Position numbers and translations under genes: made by a program | Notes under the pieces: model-generated | Database searches by the model: none | Seen by the model: the letters and a program-made list of their open reading frames with translations, nothing else | Told to the model about the DNA's origin: nothing | From: Sneathiella chinensis | Lineage (GTDB): Bacteria > Pseudomonadota > Alphaproteobacteria > Sneathiellales > Sneathiellaceae | Assembly: GCF_012720115.1 (NCBI RefSeq) | Contig: NZ_VNWN01000007.1 | Location: forward strand, 248,001-312,000 | DNA: 64,000 nucleotides | Reading direction: 5' to 3' | Shown here: positions 61,960 through 64,000 of the stretch, one piece after another | Numbering within the stretch: position 1 is the first letter of the stretch | Layout: each line of letters begins with the position of its first letter

Positions 61960-64000
61960 CTAAAGAACCAACCGGCGCAGCACATCATTGCGCACTTCTT
62001 CATAAACCGTGACGGACTGATTGCTGGTGGAAAGAGCGCCAATATCGGTGGCACTATAGTCCCGGCAGTTTTGGGTGCTTTCATGCAGCTTTAGAATTTT
62101 TCCCTTCTTTTCCGCATCCGTTTCCCGATTGGCCAAATTCTGTATTGCGTTCAGAACCGCCGCCGCCTCATCAATCGCGATATTCCGTCTGCCCCGGACC
62201 CTTCTGACAGCAGCCACGGCGTCCCCCACACTGAAATAGGGAGATCCACGAACCGCAAGCCGGACATAGACCGCCCGTCCCTTTTCCGTTCGAAAGTCAT
62301 TCGTGACACCCGATAATTTGCGCTTGATCCAATCCATTTCATACGCGAACAATACGGCCCGCAATGCCTGATCCTGCCGCAACGGCGCAATAAACCGATA
62401 AATCCAATGCCATGTCCGAAACCATTGCATATAAGACTGGTAAACGGCTTGTTGCCTCCGCTGCTGTGCAGAGCTCTGCTTATTCCAATCCGCACTCAAA
62501 TCAATCTTCGTCCCGTCGGCCTGTTCCACTTCGGTCAAGCCGCTAATCGTCACAATTCCTGTTCTCTCTGAGGTTTGTTCCAGCTCGCTGGCCCCCACCC
62601 CGAACCCCCCGAAGGCTCCGTGATAAATTGCCGCCAGCTTGTCCTTCAGCTTCCCTCGCAATTCCTCCACCTCGGACTGCTCGGACGGATACGGGGATGG
62701 AAAATCAGGCAATGTATCGGCCGTGACATCCGGGTAAATACTTTTCAGAAAAACGTCATCTGGCGCCTGCAACCAACGAATAAGGGGGGACATCAGGCCT
62801 GGGCGGGCCTTGTTATTCAGTTCACTCCCCGGCAAGCTCAATGTGTGATGGAAAGTCGGATATGAAAAGACCGAACTGTCATAAGCGTTTAAACCGTCAA
62901 AATGACCACGAGCCTCGACCTCCCCGACGGCAGCAAGCACCCGGAAGGCGCTCAGGAACCGCTCTCGCCGCTCCCGCTCCTTCCGCTCTGTTTCCGTTTC
63001 ATCCGGCCCCGGTGTCCCCGGTCTCCAGTCCGCCGCCGGCACACCAAGGATATTGTCCGGGGTCAGATCAACAGTCGGGTGATTTTTACCGCTGGCCGGC
63101 CCTCCCCAGCCACCAGTCCCATAGTATGCCAGAACTTGAGCCTGATCATCCGCCCCGAAATAGCCGGACCGGTCCACCACATACATACGATATCCATTAG
63201 AAGGGGCCTGATCCGTCTGCACCAGATTTTCTACAGGGGATTTAGGGATCGTAATCGTTTCCTCATCACTTATCTTCTTCTTCTCCATAGCCACACCATG
63301 CGGGTCATCATTAGAACCCGCAACGACCACAACCGGGTATCGCAACCGCTGGAACCGCCAGCGGCGCAGGTTTTCAGCTTCGCAAAGCCGCAGTTCACCG
63401 TTCACATTTTTACTAGGTGAATTCGATGCAACGCGCGTCTCAATGGACGTATCATTGTGCCGGGCAACCACATGTAGACGGTCTGTGTAATGCGGTTTTG
63501 CGTCCAGTCGTTCCGCAACATGATTGGGATAGCGAGACGCCAGTTGAAACTCCCGCACTGCCCAACCGGTATTCCCGGCCTTGAGCGCTTTTCTCAACGT
63601 CTCCCCACCGTCACTTGCAGGCCGATCGCCTGCCTTGCCGTCATACTTCTGCTTGCCGCTGCTCCAACGCCGATAGGCATAAAAGCCCTTGTCCTGAAGC
63701 CCCAAATCAATCCCAACCGCCTTCAGGTCATTCTGAAGTACAGCAATCAGATCATCCGCAGGACGCTTATCCGGCTGAGCCGTCCCCTGATAGACGGGAA
63801 CACCGGTATCCGCTTCATCAATTGCACGATCCCTGTCACCCGGCAGGAACTGAAACGGGCCATAGGCGGTCGGAAGAAGGCCGAAAGCCGCATTCAGGTA
63901 ATCCAGCGCATCATCGGAAATAATGCCCGCCAGAACATCATACTTGCTTGTTGGGCCTGCAAGATGCCGGCCCGTACGAAAAGGGACCGTTTCCAAGGCA
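61960..64000 (-). CDS. Giant-protein operon, first visible gene (partial): PG-binding-like motif protein
   Basis: Open to the window edge; at least 678 residues counting from a TTG at 63996, with the true start probably outside. Residues about 83-155 look like a peptidoglycan-binding-type fold split by an insertion: LIAVLQNDLKAVGIDLG ... NTGWAVREFQLASRYP. The remaining part is mixed: VVVVAGSNDD (about 225), a charged helix around 340-360 (ETERKERERRERFL), and a mostly helical C-terminal half with many Trp and Arg (WFRTWHWIYRFIAPLRQDQALRAVLFAYEMDWIKRKL). No catalytic signature recognised. It is 11 bases upstream of the 1776-residue gene and surely in the same operon. Confidence 0.75.
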   Translation of the reverse strand, partial: ALETVPFRTGRHLAGPTSKYDVLAGIISDDALDYLNAAFGLLPTAYGPFQFLPGDRDRAIDEADTGVPVYQGTAQPDKRPADDLIAVLQNDLKAVGIDLGLQDKGFYAYRRWSSGKQKYDGKAGDRPASDGGETLRKALKAGNTGWAVREFQLASRYPNHVAERLDAKPHYTDRLHVVARHNDTSIETRVASNSPSKNVNGELRLCEAENLRRWRFQRLRYPVVVVAGSNDDPHGVAMEKKKISDEETITIPKSPVENLVQTDQAPSNGYRMYVVDRSGYFGADDQAQVLAYYGTGGWGGPASGKNHPTVDLTPDNILGVPAADWRPGTPGPDETETERKERERRERFLSAFRVLAAVGEVEARGHFDGLNAYDSSVFSYPTFHHTLSLPGSELNNKARPGLMSPLIRWLQAPDDVFLKSIYPDVTADTLPDFPSPYPSEQSEVEELRGKLKDKLAAIYHGAFGGFGVGASELEQTSERTGIVTISGLTEVEQADGTKIDLSADWNKQSSAQQRRQQAVYQSYMQWFRTWHWIYRFIAPLRQDQALRAVLFAYEMDWIKRKLSGVTNDFRTEKGRAVYVRLAVRGSPYFSVGDAVAAVRRVRGRRNIAIDEAAAVLNAIQNLANRETDAEKKGKILKLHESTQNCRDYSATDIGALSTSNQSVTVYEEVRNDVLRRLVL

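Noticed and set aside
1-64000. Search for tRNA, rRNA, CRISPR arrays, insertion sequences, integrases and replication origins
   Set aside because: None of the gaps holds a cloverleaf-like T-loop consensus, repeat-spacer pattern, terminal inverted repeats or transposase-like frame; the DnaA-like boxes before dnaB are too few and lack an AT-rich unwinding region for an origin.

Overview
The window is a gene-dense, roughly 60% GC stretch of a bacterial chromosome. Gene order and protein character point to an alphaproteobacterium: rpsF-rpsR-DUF2232-rplI-dnaB-alr, radA-cvpA-purF-SDR, lptF-lptG-lptD-surA-pdxA-rsmA, gmk-yicC-mltG-fabF-acpP-fabG-fabD, and glnE-bcp-DUF455-M23-bactofilin are all layouts typical of that class. 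The order cannot be fixed from sequence reading alone. An LPS-transport system (LptD/F/G), BAM accessory factors and MlaEF show a Gram-negative envelope with LPS. No rRNA, tRNA, CRISPR array, transposase or integrase was seen.

Positions 1-50463 are almost entirely core genome. The tail of a short-chain dehydrogenase and a small tail-anchored protein are followed by anmK, tyrS, an AsmA/YhdP-like giant, glnE, bcp, a ferritin-like protein, an M23 peptidase, bactofilin, ndk, an ABC-F ATPase, azlC/azlD, holC and pepA (1-18.5 kb). Next come the LPS export and outer-membrane assembly operon running into pdxA and rsmA (18.7-26.3 kb), the convergent gmk/yicC/unknown/mltG/fatty-acid-synthesis block (26.3-33.7 kb), and the ribosomal-protein and replication block continuing into alr, mlaEF, radA, cvpA, purF (33.7-44.9 kb). 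Two poorly characterised genes lead to the minus-strand der, bamB and YfgM-like TPR genes (46.7-50.1 kb).

These core genes share a few jobs: envelope construction (lptF/G/D, surA, bamB, mlaE/F, YhdP-like, anmK, alr, mltG, M23, bactofilin), fatty-acid synthesis (fabD/G/F, acpP), translation (tyrS, rpsF, rpsR, rplI, rsmA, der), DNA metabolism (dnaB, radA, holC) and nucleotide or nitrogen metabolism (ndk, gmk, purF, glnE).

From about 50.5 kb to the right edge the character changes to accessory DNA. A 909-base stretch without a convincing gene is followed by an AT-richer gene for a 778-residue protein with a PD-(D/E)XK-like nuclease motif and a C-terminal SEC-C zinc motif. Then comes a tightly coupled minus-strand operon of at least three very large proteins (923, 1776 and more than 678 residues) that runs off the window. 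The last two junctions in this operon are a 4-base ATGA overlap and an 11-base gap. The giant proteins have no signal peptide; they look beta-rich, with Fn3-like stretches and a peptidoglycan-binding-like motif in the third. I cannot assign them a function. This module is the best candidate for an undescribed system here.
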